Shown in pieces: positions 1 through 7,525 of a stretch of DNA of 55,627 bases (its first letter is position 1; each line of letters begins with the position of its first letter). The notes beneath the pieces are model-generated. The model ran no database searches. It was not told the origin of the DNA and worked only from the letters and a program-made list of their open reading frames with translations. The stretch spans positions 1 through 55,627 of the forward strand of contig JAJYPL010000005.1 in the NCBI GenBank assembly GCA_021795355.1, given 5' to 3'. The position numbers and the translations under genes were made by a program. This DNA is from a bacterium (GTDB taxonomy: Bacteria; SZUA-79; Acidulodesulfobacterales; Acidulodesulfobacteraceae).

Positions 1-154
1 CATTATTATAGCACGTTATGAAACAGCCGTCGTTCATAATATGGTCTTTTTCTAACGCCTGATTAGTTCCCGAACATCCGGAAAGCATCAGTCCTGCCGT
101 TAGTCCAAGAACGCAGGTCAGTAAAGCCGCAGTAATAATTTTTTTTAATTTCAT
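1..154 (-). CDS. Lipoprotein, N-terminal part (cut by window edge)
   Basis: The reading frame starts at an ATG at 154 and runs off the left edge, giving about 51 codons. It opens with a classic lipoprotein signal peptide: basic residues (MKLKK), a hydrophobic stretch, and the lipobox LSGC with the lipidated cysteine near residue 27. After it come ordinary polar residues and a few cysteines. A purine-rich ribosome site (AAAAAGG) lies just upstream. The mature protein is not visible, so no function can be given; membrane anchoring is inferred from the lipobox. Confidence 0.7.
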   Translation of the reverse strand, partial: MKLKKIITAALLTCVLGLTAGLMLSGCSGTNQALEKDHIMNDGCFITCYNN

Positions 155-188
155 ATTTTTTTACCTTTTTTCATATTGCATATATTTT

Positions 189-1088
189 TTAAATTTTATT
201 TATTTTATTTTTATTTTCATTTATTATTTTTAAAATATAATTGCCGTAACCGCTTTTTATATATTTTTTAGACAGATTCATAAGTTCTTCCTCGGAAATA
301 TAGTTCATTTTATAAGCTATTTCCTCTATACATCCGACTTTAAGCCCCTGTCTTTTTTCCATCATTTCGATAAATTTTGAAGCATCGAGCAGGCTTTCCG
401 GCGTTCCGGTGTCAAGCCATGCATAACCTCTGCCCAGCGTAACTGCGTTAAGTTTGCCGCGTTTTAAATATTCGTTATTTACGTCGGTTATCTCAAGCTC
501 TCCCCTCTCCGAGGGCTTTAAAGAGCCTGCAATATTAACGACTGCGTTGTCGTAAAAATAAACTCCGGTAACGGCATAGTTAGATTTTGGAACTTTCGGT
601 TTTTCTTCTATAGACAATACTTTTCCGTCGCCGCCCGTTTCTATAACGCCGTATCTCTGAGGGTCTTCGACGTAATAAGTAAAAATTACCCCTCCGCCTT
701 TTTGCTTTATTATATTTTTGGCATAATTAAACTTTTCGGGAATGCCGTGTCCGTAAAAAATATTGTCGCCGAGAATCAAGCAAACGTCTTCGGCGCCTAT
801 AAATTCTTTGCCTAATATAAAAGCCTCCGCAAGTCCGCCGGGAGAAGCCTGTTCCTTATAGGCTATATTAAGCCCTAAGTCTTTGCCGCCGCCGAATATA
901 ACCCTGAATTTTTCTAAATCCGCAGGGGTCGTTATTATAAGAATATCTCTTATTCCTGCCAGCATAAGACTCGACAGGGGATAATATATCATCGGCTTAT
1001 CGTAAACCGGCAAAAGCTGTTTGCAGACGCTCAGGGTTATCGGATAAAGTCTCGTTCCGCTGCCTCCTGCAAGAATAATGCCTTTCAT
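189..1088 (-). CDS. rfbA: Glucose-1-phosphate thymidylyltransferase
   Basis: This 299-residue enzyme makes dTDP-glucose from glucose-1-phosphate and dTTP, the first step toward dTDP-rhamnose and related surface sugars. The N-terminus has the nucleotidyltransferase signature MKGIILAGGSGTRLYPIT, followed by KQLLPVYDKPMIYYPLS and the metal/nucleotide-site segment LILGDNIFYG. The length matches the short RfbA/RmlA class. None of rfbB, rfbC or rfbD is adjacent. Its 3' end lies about 35 bases from the lipoprotein gene, which is read the same way. Cytoplasmic. The family is clear; the exact sugar pathway is inferred. Confidence 0.93.
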   Translation of the reverse strand: MKGIILAGGSGTRLYPITLSVCKQLLPVYDKPMIYYPLSSLMLAGIRDILIITTPADLEKFRVIFGGGKDLGLNIAYKEQASPGGLAEAFILGKEFIGAEDVCLILGDNIFYGHGIPEKFNYAKNIIKQKGGGVIFTYYVEDPQRYGVIETGGDGKVLSIEEKPKVPKSNYAVTGVYFYDNAVVNIAGSLKPSERGELEITDVNNEYLKRGKLNAVTLGRGYAWLDTGTPESLLDASKFIEMMEKRQGLKVGCIEEIAYKMNYISEEELMNLSKKYIKSGYGNYILKIINENKNKINKI

Positions 1089-1214
1089 GATTATTTTTTA
1101 CCGTATTTATTTATTTTTTTTATTCTTTATGTATCGTTTTAACTTTATATATTTATTAAATCTTATAAATAATATAATATAATAGTTTAAAAAACAAGGG
1201 GGCTAAAAGCTATA

Positions 1215-2543
1215 TTGCCGGATAAATTTAAAATGATCGACATCGATTCTTTATCTTACGGCGGGTGGGGCGTGGGAAGAACCGACTCCAAAGTCGTGTT
1301 CGTAGGCTATGCCGTTCCGGGCGACACCTTAAAAATAGAAATATTAGAAGAGCATAAAAATTACGACTTTGCCGCAATAAATAAAATCATAGAACCTTCA
1401 AAGGACAGAATAGAGCCGGTATGCAAATATTTCGGCATTTGCGGCGGATGCGATTATCTAAATATATCTTATGATACGGAAATTTACTGGAAAACAGAAA
1501 TTTTCAAAAAAGAATTTAAAAAAACTTTCGGCTCAGATTATTTTCCGCAGGACGTCGATATAAAATTTAATCCTTCAAAAGAAAATCTTAATTACAGGCA
1601 GAAAATAGGATTAAAAATACACGGAAAAGATATAGGATTTTATAAAAAATATTCCCACGACGTAGTAAACATCAGGAACTGCCGCCTTGCAAAAGACGGC
1701 TTAAACGAATTATTAAAAAAAGCCGGGGACGTATTGCTAAGCGAAAAGTATTACCGGACGGTCACTAAAAACATTTCGCTGTTAACGATAAGCGAAGCAG
1801 GATTAAAGAATATAATTTTCGGCGTTAAAAATAACTTTAAATTACCGGAGCAGTTTGTTAGAGATATATTTGCCGGCGCAAAATGCGACAATATTTTTCT
1901 GGAATCAGCCGGTAAAAAAATCATTAAATACGCAGCCGGAGATACCGATAAAAATAATAATAGTAAATTTCTGACTATAAAAGATAAAAAATTTTTATAC
2001 GATTTACCGTCATTTATACAGATAAATAAAGAACAGAACGAAAACATAATAAACGCAATATCCGATTATACCGAAACCGTCACGGAAAGAGGGGCAAAAA
2101 AATTTTCGAACGCCCTCGATTTATACTGCGGCTTTGGAAATATTACGCTTTTTTTAACGTCTTATGCAGATAAGATTACGGGAGTCGAATCCGGCGATTT
2201 TGCCGTCGAACTTGGAAAGAAAAACGCCTTACTGAACAATATAAGCAATATTAAATTCATTAAATCGGACGTGTCTAAATTTCTTGATAAAATTGAAAAA
2301 GATAAAAAATTCGATTTAATAATTTTAGACCCGCCGAGATCCGGCATTAAAGGTCTGACGGGGAAAATAACGGCTTTAAATCCGTCATATATAATATACG
2401 TATCTTGCGATACAATGACGTTCCTAAGGGATTTAAAGCAATTTGCGGAAACCGGCTACGAAATAGAAAAAATAGATCTGTTCGACATGTTTCCAAGAAC
2501 ATATCACTTGGAACAGATTGCATTCTTAAGAAAAACCGCGTAG
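1215..2543 (+). CDS. 23S rRNA (uracil-5-)-methyltransferase, RumA/RlmD-like
   Basis: The product (442 residues) is a SAM-dependent RNA m5U methyltransferase of the TrmA/RlmD family. An N-terminal TRAM-like domain (about 1-60) is followed by a [4Fe-4S] cluster set, Cys70, Cys76, Cys79 and Cys156. The SAM motif DLYCGFGNIT is at 302-311, LDPPRSG at 371-377, the catalytic Cys398 in VSCDTMT, and the general base Glu433 in FPRTYHLE. The start is TTG, chosen because AAGGGGG lies about 12 bases upstream and the TRAM domain begins at once. The cluster argues for the RlmD/RlmC type rather than tRNA TrmA; which uridine is modified cannot be told. Confidence 0.9.
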   Translation: MPDKFKMIDIDSLSYGGWGVGRTDSKVVFVGYAVPGDTLKIEILEEHKNYDFAAINKIIEPSKDRIEPVCKYFGICGGCDYLNISYDTEIYWKTEIFKKEFKKTFGSDYFPQDVDIKFNPSKENLNYRQKIGLKIHGKDIGFYKKYSHDVVNIRNCRLAKDGLNELLKKAGDVLLSEKYYRTVTKNISLLTISEAGLKNIIFGVKNNFKLPEQFVRDIFAGAKCDNIFLESAGKKIIKYAAGDTDKNNNSKFLTIKDKKFLYDLPSFIQINKEQNENIINAISDYTETVTERGAKKFSNALDLYCGFGNITLFLTSYADKITGVESGDFAVELGKKNALLNNISNIKFIKSDVSKFLDKIEKDKKFDLIILDPPRSGIKGLTGKITALNPSYIIYVSCDTMTFLRDLKQFAETGYEIEKIDLFDMFPRTYHLEQIAFLRKTA

Positions 2544-2580
2544 GCAGGCATGCAGGCAACTGACAGCTTTTATATTCCTA

Positions 2581-2787
2581 TTACTTGCCGACCTTAACCG
2601 CCCTGACTACTTTTCCGGCTTTAAGACATTTTGCGCAGACTTTTATTCTTTTATTGCCGCCGTTAGCAGTAACGGCCTTAACCATATGCAAATTAGGGAA
2701 AGATACTTTCTTTGTTTTATTATTGGCATGCGAAACGTTATTTCCGAACTGGATGCCTTTACCGCAAATACTGCAAACTCTTGACAT
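2581..2787 (-). CDS. rpmB: 50S ribosomal protein L28
   Basis: This 68-residue ribosomal protein starts [11 protein letters not shown] and keeps the family segments [12 protein letters not shown] and [12 protein letters not shown]. Cys5, Cys8, Cys51 and Cys54 form the zinc-ribbon set of the Zn-containing L28 form. The ribosome site AAGGAG lies eight bases before the ATG, and a strong promoter lies about 90 bases upstream. It is a stand-alone gene converging with the rRNA methyltransferase. L28 is part of the large subunit and is needed for assembly. Confidence 0.95.
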   Translation of the reverse strand: MSRVCSICGKGIQFGNNVSHANNKTKKVSFPNLHMVKAVTANGGNKRIKVCAKCLKAGKVVRAVKVGK

Positions 2788-2876
2788 TTTAATATTCTCC
2801 TTATTCTTATAAAAACCTTAAATATATCTTGTATCTATTATATATAATATATAAATTTATTTAAACTGAGTTTTAT

Positions 2877-2906
2877 ATTTTATTACAACTCTAACCGTTT
2901 TGTCAA
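2877..2906 (-). promoter_or_regulatory. Sigma-70-type promoter of rpmB
   Basis: Read on the minus strand there is a perfect -35 TTGACA (2901-2906), an 18-base spacer and a -10 TAAAAT (2877-2882). Transcription from it would give a leader of roughly 80 bases before rpmB. The match is good but untested. Confidence 0.55.
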
Positions 2907-3059
2907 CCGGAAAAACCTTTAACAGATTTATTTCACTCCGGCGGACATGAAAGCTTCGCTTTTATAAACACCCGCCTCCGTATCTTACTCCTATTTGAGT
3001 TTTCTCGCTTTATGAATATAAATATTTTTTACTATTCAATAATTAGTCCTAAATTTTTC
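2907..3059. other. Intergenic stretch with no gene seen
   Basis: Between the rpmB promoter and the rubredoxin-like gene promoter lies AT-rich DNA with stops in all frames. The only structure seen is a short hairpin AAAGC-TTC-GCTTT near 2950. Divergent promoters flank it. Confidence 0.4.
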
Positions 3060-3087
3060 TTGCAATTTATTCTTTTTATGATAAAAT
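3060..3087 (+). promoter_or_regulatory. Promoter of the rubredoxin-like gene
   Basis: -35 TTGCAA (3060-3065), a 16-base spacer and -10 TAAAAT (3082-3087). The predicted leader is about 55 bases and ends with an ideal ribosome site GGAGGT at 3139-3144. Confidence 0.45.
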
Positions 3088-3149
3088 TAAAACAAATAAG
3101 GTTGTAAAAATTTTAAATTAATTAATTTTAATACTAACGGAGGTAAACT

Positions 3150-3482
3150 ATGAAATGGAAATGTTCGGTATGCGGCTACATTCACGACGGAGATTCCGCT
3201 CCTGATTTTTGTCCGAGATGCGGGGCGCCAAAAGAAAAATTTGAAAAAATTGCCGCAGATATTGAGCAATTAATAGACCGCTCGAGAAAAACCAACCAGC
3301 TGCATATGGATCTTACTCATTTACTCACTAAGGTTTTAGAAGTCGCCGAAGCCGGCATTGAAGATAATCTTGACCCGGGATGTCTTAACGTATTCCAAAA
3401 AGCTAAGAAAGCCGCATGGGAAGTAAGACAGATGTCTAAAGCCGAAATAGTCGTCCACATAAACAAACAGAAATGGGGTTAA
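3150..3482 (+). CDS. Rubredoxin-like small protein with helical tail
   Basis: The product (110 residues) begins with a rubredoxin-type iron site: Cys5-x2-Cys8 and Cys21-x2-Cys24 in a fold like the C-terminal rubredoxin domain of rubrerythrin (KWKCSVCGYIHDG, CPRCGAPKEKFEKI). Residues 35-105 are predicted helical and lack an obvious diiron E-x2-H pair, so this looks like rubrerythrin's rubredoxin part at the front of a different helical domain. A role as a small electron carrier in oxidative or nitrosative stress defence is inferred from the fold and from hcp being next door, convergent. A perfect hairpin terminator follows. The partner protein is unknown. Confidence 0.75.
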   Translation: MKWKCSVCGYIHDGDSAPDFCPRCGAPKEKFEKIAADIEQLIDRSRKTNQLHMDLTHLLTKVLEVAEAGIEDNLDPGCLNVFQKAKKAAWEVRQMSKAEIVVHINKQKWG

Positions 3483-3502
3483 TTATTTCAAAAAATATTT
3501 AA

Positions 3503-3562
3503 TTTTTTACGGAAGAAAGAACGCTGAATATTTTGCGCACTTTCTTCCGTAAGTTTTATTTT
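3503..3562. terminator. Bidirectional terminator between two convergent genes
   Basis: A perfect 13-bp stem (3507-3519 with 3540-3552, arm TTACGGAAGAAAG) encloses a 20-base loop. It is followed by a T-run on the plus strand and, reading the other way, also by a T-run. It sits between the rubredoxin-like gene and hcp and can serve both. Confidence 0.8.
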
Positions 3563-3569
3563 TTTTATT

Positions 3570-5207
3570 TTATCGATTCCCGTTTATATATTTCAAACTC
3601 TCCTCTACATTAGAAACAGCCATTATATTGAAGTTTTTAACAAGAAAATCAGCCACGTTCTCAGATAAAAATGCGGGCAGTTTATAGCCAAGCCTTATAT
3701 TTTTAACTCCTAAATACAGAAGCGCGAGCAGGACTATAACCGCTTTTTGCTCATACCATGCAATTTCGTAATAAATAGGCAGGTCATTTATGTCGCTTAA
3801 ATTTAATTTTTCTTTTAATTTAAGCGCCGCGACTGCAAGAGAATACGAATCGTTGCACTGACCCGCGTCTATAACTCTCGGCAGACCGTCTATATCCCCT
3901 AAATCCAACCTGTTATATCTATATTTAGCGCAGCCCGCCGTCAATATTACCGAATCATTCGACAGGCCGCTTGCAAGTTCGGAATAATATACTCTTTCTT
4001 TATCGTTAGAATCGCAGCCGGCCATAACGACGAATTTCTTTATTTTCCCTTCTCCTACCATTTTAATTATAGCGTCCGCTGAATTAACTAAAGTTTGCTT
4101 AGCGAAACCGGCGTCGATACTACCTTTTATATTTTCCGGCATCTCCTCCGAATTTAACGCCATATTAACAACTTCCGAAAAATCATGATTTGCTATGTGT
4201 TTAACTCCCGGCATTGCAACCGTATCCGTAGTAAAAATCCTGCTCTTATAACTTTTCAACGGCTTTTTAATGCAGTTAGTCGTCATTATTACAGGTCCTT
4301 TAAACTCCGCAAATTCCTTTTCCTGCTCCCACCATGCCCCGCCGTAATTGCCTATAAAATGGCTGAATTTTTTAAAGAACGGATAGGCGTGCGCCGGCAG
4401 CATTTCGCCGTGCGTATATATGTTAATATTTTTATTTTCCGTCTGAGCCAATAATTTTTCAAGCTCGTATAAATCGTGCCCGCTGATTAAAATCGATTTC
4501 CCCTGCTTAGTTCCGTTTAATACTTTAGTCGGCTCAGGTTCTCCGTAATGTTCCGTATTTGCTTTATCAAGGGTCTCCATAACATTAACGCCTATTTTAC
4601 CGCATTCGGTTACTAAATTTAATAAAACGCCGAAATCTTTATCTTCATTAGTCACGCAGCTTAAGGTTTTAATGATAAATTTTTTAACTTCATGGCTTGA
4701 ATAATTTAATATATATGCATGATACGCATATGCAGCCATGCCTTTTAATCCGTAAAGAATAAGTTCGCTTAACGACTCCGTATCGCTCAGCTTATTCGGC
4801 AACACTATTTCTTTAGCTTTATCTAAATATGTTTTAAGGCTTTTATTTTCAGGAACCCATAAATAAAATTCATTAATACCCTCATATTTGTTCTGCGACG
4901 GTTGCTTTAATATTTTAACGTATTTGTTTTTTATATCTATCGATTTATTGATTAAATCAAACATTCTTTGCTCGTCGAAATTAACGTTCGTTACGGTCGT
5001 AAATAATCCCTGCAAAATAAAAAAATAATCTTTTTCGTAATCGACGTCGCTTATTTCAATTTTATCTATCAGCATTGCAATTCCTTTTAGATTAAATATT
5101 AATAGATCCTGCAGGTCTGACACCTCCGAGGTTTTTCCGCAAACACCGCTTTTGACGCATCCCGTTTGGCTTAAAGTTTCTTCGCACTGGTTACAAAACA
5201 TACACAC
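3570..5207 (-). CDS. hcp: Hydroxylamine reductase / hybrid cluster protein
   Basis: This 545-residue protein is a prismane-type hybrid cluster protein, linked to reduction of hydroxylamine and to nitric oxide stress in anaerobes. The N-terminal cluster motif is Cys5-x2-Cys8-x8-Cys17-x5-Cys23. Ligands of the hybrid Fe-S-O cluster are all in place: His244 (SGHDLYELE), Glu268 (HGEM), Cys312 (NCIKKP), Cys398 (AGCDS), Cys426 (AGCAKYR) and Cys451 (GQCNDSY). The length fits the family. The ribosome site GGAGAG lies eight bases upstream. No hcr reductase gene is adjacent. A CRP/FNR-like operator lies upstream at the usual activating position. Cytoplasmic. Confidence 0.95.
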   Translation of the reverse strand: MCMFCNQCEETLSQTGCVKSGVCGKTSEVSDLQDLLIFNLKGIAMLIDKIEISDVDYEKDYFFILQGLFTTVTNVNFDEQRMFDLINKSIDIKNKYVKILKQPSQNKYEGINEFYLWVPENKSLKTYLDKAKEIVLPNKLSDTESLSELILYGLKGMAAYAYHAYILNYSSHEVKKFIIKTLSCVTNEDKDFGVLLNLVTECGKIGVNVMETLDKANTEHYGEPEPTKVLNGTKQGKSILISGHDLYELEKLLAQTENKNINIYTHGEMLPAHAYPFFKKFSHFIGNYGGAWWEQEKEFAEFKGPVIMTTNCIKKPLKSYKSRIFTTDTVAMPGVKHIANHDFSEVVNMALNSEEMPENIKGSIDAGFAKQTLVNSADAIIKMVGEGKIKKFVVMAGCDSNDKERVYYSELASGLSNDSVILTAGCAKYRYNRLDLGDIDGLPRVIDAGQCNDSYSLAVAALKLKEKLNLSDINDLPIYYEIAWYEQKAVIVLLALLYLGVKNIRLGYKLPAFLSENVADFLVKNFNIMAVSNVEESLKYINGNR

Positions 5208-5257
5208 TCTCCTTTTTAATTTGTTTTAATTTGTTATTTAGAAAATCGATAGATTTA

Positions 5258-5300
5258 ATTATAAGGAAATATGATTTGAAAATATGTGATTAAAGTCATT
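5258..5300 (-). promoter_or_regulatory. Activator-type promoter of hcp (FNR/HcpR-like site)
   Basis: On the minus strand a perfect -10 TATAAT (5258-5263) has no good -35. Instead a CRP/FNR-type dyad TGTGA-N6-TCATT spans 5285-5300. If transcription starts near 5251, the dyad centre (5292.5) falls at -41.5, the class II activator position. HcpR/FNR-family control of hcp is established in other bacteria; here it is inferred. Confidence 0.4.
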
Positions 5301-5361
5301 TAATTTTTTTAATATTTCAAATCGGTTATGAAGGCGCAATTTAAACTGCGCAATTTATTTC

Positions 5362-5390
5362 TTGCAATTAATATTTTTTTTTGCTAATAT
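5362..5390 (+). promoter_or_regulatory. Promoter of the small membrane ORF
   Basis: -35 TTGCAA (5362-5367), a 17-base spacer and -10 TAATAT (5385-5390), with TATAAT overlapping at 5388-5393. Just upstream the 10-mer GCGCAATTTA occurs twice, at 5334 and 5348. It faces the 47-residue ORF and tRNA-Lys. Confidence 0.4.
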
Positions 5391-5468
5391 AATTAAGTTT
5401 TATATTGAAATTAATATTCTATTTTTTTTAAATTGCAGATAATTTAATTAAGGGGGGGATTAATTAAC

Positions 5469-5612
5469 ATGGAAGACAATAACAAACATTTTACTAAAGT
5501 AATGTGGATAGTAGTCACCATTAGCGTTATAGTTATAATCGGCCTCGGCATTTTTGCGGCAAGCGGACTAAACTATACTTTTCCTAACATGAACAGCATT
5601 CTCCCGCTATAA
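5469..5612 (+). CDS. Small single-span membrane protein (47 residues)
   Basis: The ATG is preceded by a very strong purine ribosome site (AGGGGGGG, about ten bases upstream). It encodes MEDNNKHFTKVMW, then a hydrophobic helix (roughly residues 13-35, rich in I and V) and a short outer tail ending in ILPL. One membrane span, N-terminus probably inside. No family is recognised. The good ribosome site and promoter argue that it is real; its position just before tRNA-Lys gives no functional hint. Confidence 0.55.
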   Translation: MEDNNKHFTKVMWIVVTISVIVIIGLGIFAASGLNYTFPNMNSILPL

Positions 5613-5629
5613 AATTTTTTACCATTAAA

Positions 5630-5705
5630 GAGCCGCTAGCTCAGCAGGTAGAGCACCTGACTTTTAATCAGGTGGTCGTGGGTTCGACTCCCGCGCGGCT
5701 CACCA
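5630..5705 (+). tRNA. tRNA-Lys (anticodon UUU)
   Basis: A complete cloverleaf: acceptor GAGCCGC pairs with GCGGCTC, the D-arm carries AGCTCAGCAGGTAGAGC, the anticodon loop CTTTTAA gives UUU, and the T-arm has GGTTCGACTCC. A CCA end is encoded. The part from the anticodon stem to the CCA is the attachment site of the mobile element that follows; the element leaves the gene intact. Confidence 0.96.
5655..5705 (+). repeat. attL: 51-bp direct repeat inside tRNA-Lys
   Basis: The 51 bases from the anticodon stem to the CCA of tRNA-Lys recur exactly at 11631-11681, in the same orientation. The bases on either side differ at the two copies, so the repeat ends are sharp. This is the signature of site-specific integration into a tRNA gene. 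Confidence 0.93.
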
Positions 5706-5798
5706 TTCAAAACCGCAGTAAATAAGCCCTTCCAGACCTTGACAATAAATTCTAAATAATGTATATTTTGTATAAAATGTATCATTTTTTATGTAAAA

Positions 5799-5817
5799 TT
5801 GTCCCAAAATTGTCCCA
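5799..5817 (+). repeat. Paired TTGTCCCA sites near attL (putative integrase arm sites)
   Basis: Two direct copies of TTGTCCCA lie 11 bases apart (5799-5806, 5810-5817), just before the integrase start. The same pair, with the same 11-base step and orientation, lies near attR at 11555-11573. Short repeated motifs at both ends of an element are typical of tyrosine integrase arm-binding sites. Being this close to the integrase start, bound protein could also repress the gene. Confidence 0.5.
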
Positions 5818-5832
5818 TAAAGGATATTAAAA

Positions 5833-6876
5833 ATGTCGGAAAATATCAGAAAAAGAAAGAATAGTAAATATTACTACTACGATATGATGATAGACGGCGT
5901 CCGGTATAAAGGAACAACCAAGACCGCCGACAAAAAACTCGCCGAACATATAGCCGATACTATAAAAGTAGATATACTCCGCAAAAAACATAGCTTGCCA
6001 AACCTTATAAATTACCGGTTTAAAGATGTTTGGGATAATTATATATCATCTCAATCTTTGTGTTTTAAAACTCAAGAGTCTAAAATAAATTCGGCAAAGC
6101 ATTTTTTACCGATTTTTAAAGATAAAGAGATATTGAGTATAACATCGGAGCAAATCGAAAGCTACCAACTAAAAAGAAAATCGGAAATTACGGCAAAAAG
6201 CAATAAAAGAGTGCAAGAAATATCCTTTAGGTCTGTAAATATTGAAATATCCGAATTAAATTATTTTTTTAATTACTGTATTAAAAAAGGATATATCGAA
6301 AAGAACCCAGCTTCCGGCATTAAAAAACTTAACGAACTCTCCCGGAATAAAAATTTATCCGACTCGGACATCGATAAACTAATCGCCGGAGCTACGAATA
6401 AGCTTACAATAGATTTAATAGCCTTTTTAATCTATACCGGTTGCCGGAAAGGCGAAGCGCTAAATCTTAAATGGGACGACGTGGATTTACAGAACGACGT
6501 CATAGCTATTAAGGCGACTAAAACTAAATATGACCGCTATATTCCTGTCAGCAAGCCATTAAAAGAGCTTTTAAACGGGATAGAAAAGAAAGACGACTGT
6601 TTATATGTATTTAACGATGACGGACGAAAATTAGGCGATTTTAAGCGTTCTTTTCATACAGCCTGCCGTAATGCCGGAATTAAGGATATGCACATTCACG
6701 ATTTAAGGCACGTCTTCGCAAGTAAAATGGTTAAGAACGGCACGTCGCTATTTATAACCGGCGAGCTGTTAGGACATAGGACGACGCAGATGACTAAACG
6801 TTATAGTCATTTAGTGCCGGAGACGCTTAAGAAGGCGGTTGACGATGTGTGGGGCAGAGATAATAAAAACGGTTAA
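5833..6876 (+). CDS. Tyrosine integrase (tRNA-Lys element)
   Basis: The product (347 residues) is a phage-type tyrosine recombinase. It has a short N-terminal arm-binding-like region (about 1-55), a SAM-like core-binding domain (60-165) and a catalytic domain. The catalytic set is complete: Arg205 (GCRKGEAL), Lys232, His289 and Arg292 (HDLRH), His315 (LLGHRTT) and the nucleophile Tyr324 (KRYSHL). It lies 128 bases inside attL and points into the element, the usual place for an integrase that uses the flanking tRNA. It should catalyse integration and, with help, excision. No excisionase was recognised. Confidence 0.93.
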   Translation: MSENIRKRKNSKYYYYDMMIDGVRYKGTTKTADKKLAEHIADTIKVDILRKKHSLPNLINYRFKDVWDNYISSQSLCFKTQESKINSAKHFLPIFKDKEILSITSEQIESYQLKRKSEITAKSNKRVQEISFRSVNIEISELNYFFNYCIKKGYIEKNPASGIKKLNELSRNKNLSDSDIDKLIAGATNKLTIDLIAFLIYTGCRKGEALNLKWDDVDLQNDVIAIKATKTKYDRYIPVSKPLKELLNGIEKKDDCLYVFNDDGRKLGDFKRSFHTACRNAGIKDMHIHDLRHVFASKMVKNGTSLFITGELLGHRTTQMTKRYSHLVPETLKKAVDDVWGRDNKNG

Positions 6877-6932
6877 TGGTTTTATACCTGATTGAAAAAT
6901 TAAAGCCTTTAAAACGCATTATACGAAGTTTT

Positions 6933-7298
6933 TTATCGTTCCATAGAAGCATTTTTTACTGTTCTTGCGATATAATCGTCAATATGACCCTTTTTTCTTG
7001 TTTGAATGCCGGGACTAAAAGACAATATAGCTTTTGCGATATCGTCAGATTTAAACCCTTTTAATAAAGCATATTTTGCCGCCTTAAAATCCAAAGCCGA
7101 TAAATCGCAGTCTTTACCGGCACTCGAATAAACCTTTCGGATATAAGCACTACAACCGATTTCAAGTTTTTTTTCTCCCAGCGTAGCGGGGGGTGTGTCA
7201 ATATGTCTTTTAGGCAGTTCGATATTATAAAAAAATATTTTAGCAGCAGCTGTAGGTTCGGATTTTGTTTTTTTAAAATACGAACCTACATAATATTC
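6933..7298 (-). pseudogene. C-terminal fragment of a plasmid primase-like protein
   Basis: On the minus strand an open frame from a TGA at 7299-7301 to a TAA at 6933-6935 encodes about 121 residues but has no usable start codon. Its last 60 residues look like real protein: LSALDFKAAKYALLKGF, then DDIAKAILSFSP and RKKGHIDDYIARTV. This resembles the tail of plasmid RepB-like primases and relaxase/primase fusions (S-P-x-R-K-x-G-H-x-x-D-Y-x-x-R-T-V). A hairpin sits in its upstream part, so coding beyond about 7250 is doubtful. Most likely the remnant of a lost replication or mobilisation gene. Family assignment is by motif memory only. Confidence 0.55.
7251..7290. repeat. 10-bp inverted repeat beside the origin
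   Basis: TGTAGGTTCG (7251-7260) is mirrored by CGAACCTACA (7281-7290) around a 20-base AT-rich loop. It lies between the primase-like remnant and the AT-rich run 7317-7350. It could be a protein site, a terminator for the old gene or part of the origin. Confidence 0.5.
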
Positions 7299-7316
7299 TC
7301 ACTTATGCTTTCTCTT

Positions 7317-7514
7317 TTCTTTTATATATATATACTTTCTATATACTTTATAGACATCCGCAAAGTATCGTAAATATTGAACTTGCGGGGTGCAAATATA
7401 CCTTTTCTAATGCCAATCGATACCTTTTCTAATGCCAAAAATGAGAGAAATATACCTTTTCTAATGCCAATCGATACCTTTTCTAATGCCAATCGATACC
7501 TTTTCTAATGCCAA
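7317..7514. other. Putative replication origin with iterons
   Basis: An AT-rich run of alternating TA (7317-7350) is followed by five exact copies of the 19-mer ATACCTTTTCTAATGCCAA starting at 7398, 7420, 7452, 7474 and 7496. Steps are 22, 32, 22 and 22 bases, that is two or three helical turns, so the copies face one side of the DNA. Together with the Rep_3-type initiator encoded beside it, this is the layout of an iteron plasmid origin. Confidence 0.8.
7398..7514 (+). repeat. Five 19-bp iterons
   Basis: Identical copies at 7398-7416, 7420-7438, 7452-7470, 7474-7492 and 7496-7514. Where the step is 22 the gap is the trinucleotide TCG. These are the likely binding sites of the Rep protein encoded at 7640-8629. 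Confidence 0.88.
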
Positions 7515-7525
7515 AAAATGCTTTT

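Noticed and set aside
3060-3150. Riboswitch in the rubredoxin-like gene leader
   Set aside because: The leader is only about 55 bases, AT-rich, and has no conserved structure I can recognise.
6876-7064. Plus-strand frame overlapping the integrase stop codon
   Set aside because: The TAATG overlap looks like coupling, but the opposite strand has the more protein-like sequence (primase-like remnant).
7398-7514. CRISPR array
   Set aside because: Repeats are 19 bases with 3-base or 13-base gaps; there are no spacers of normal length and no cas genes. The iteron reading fits better.
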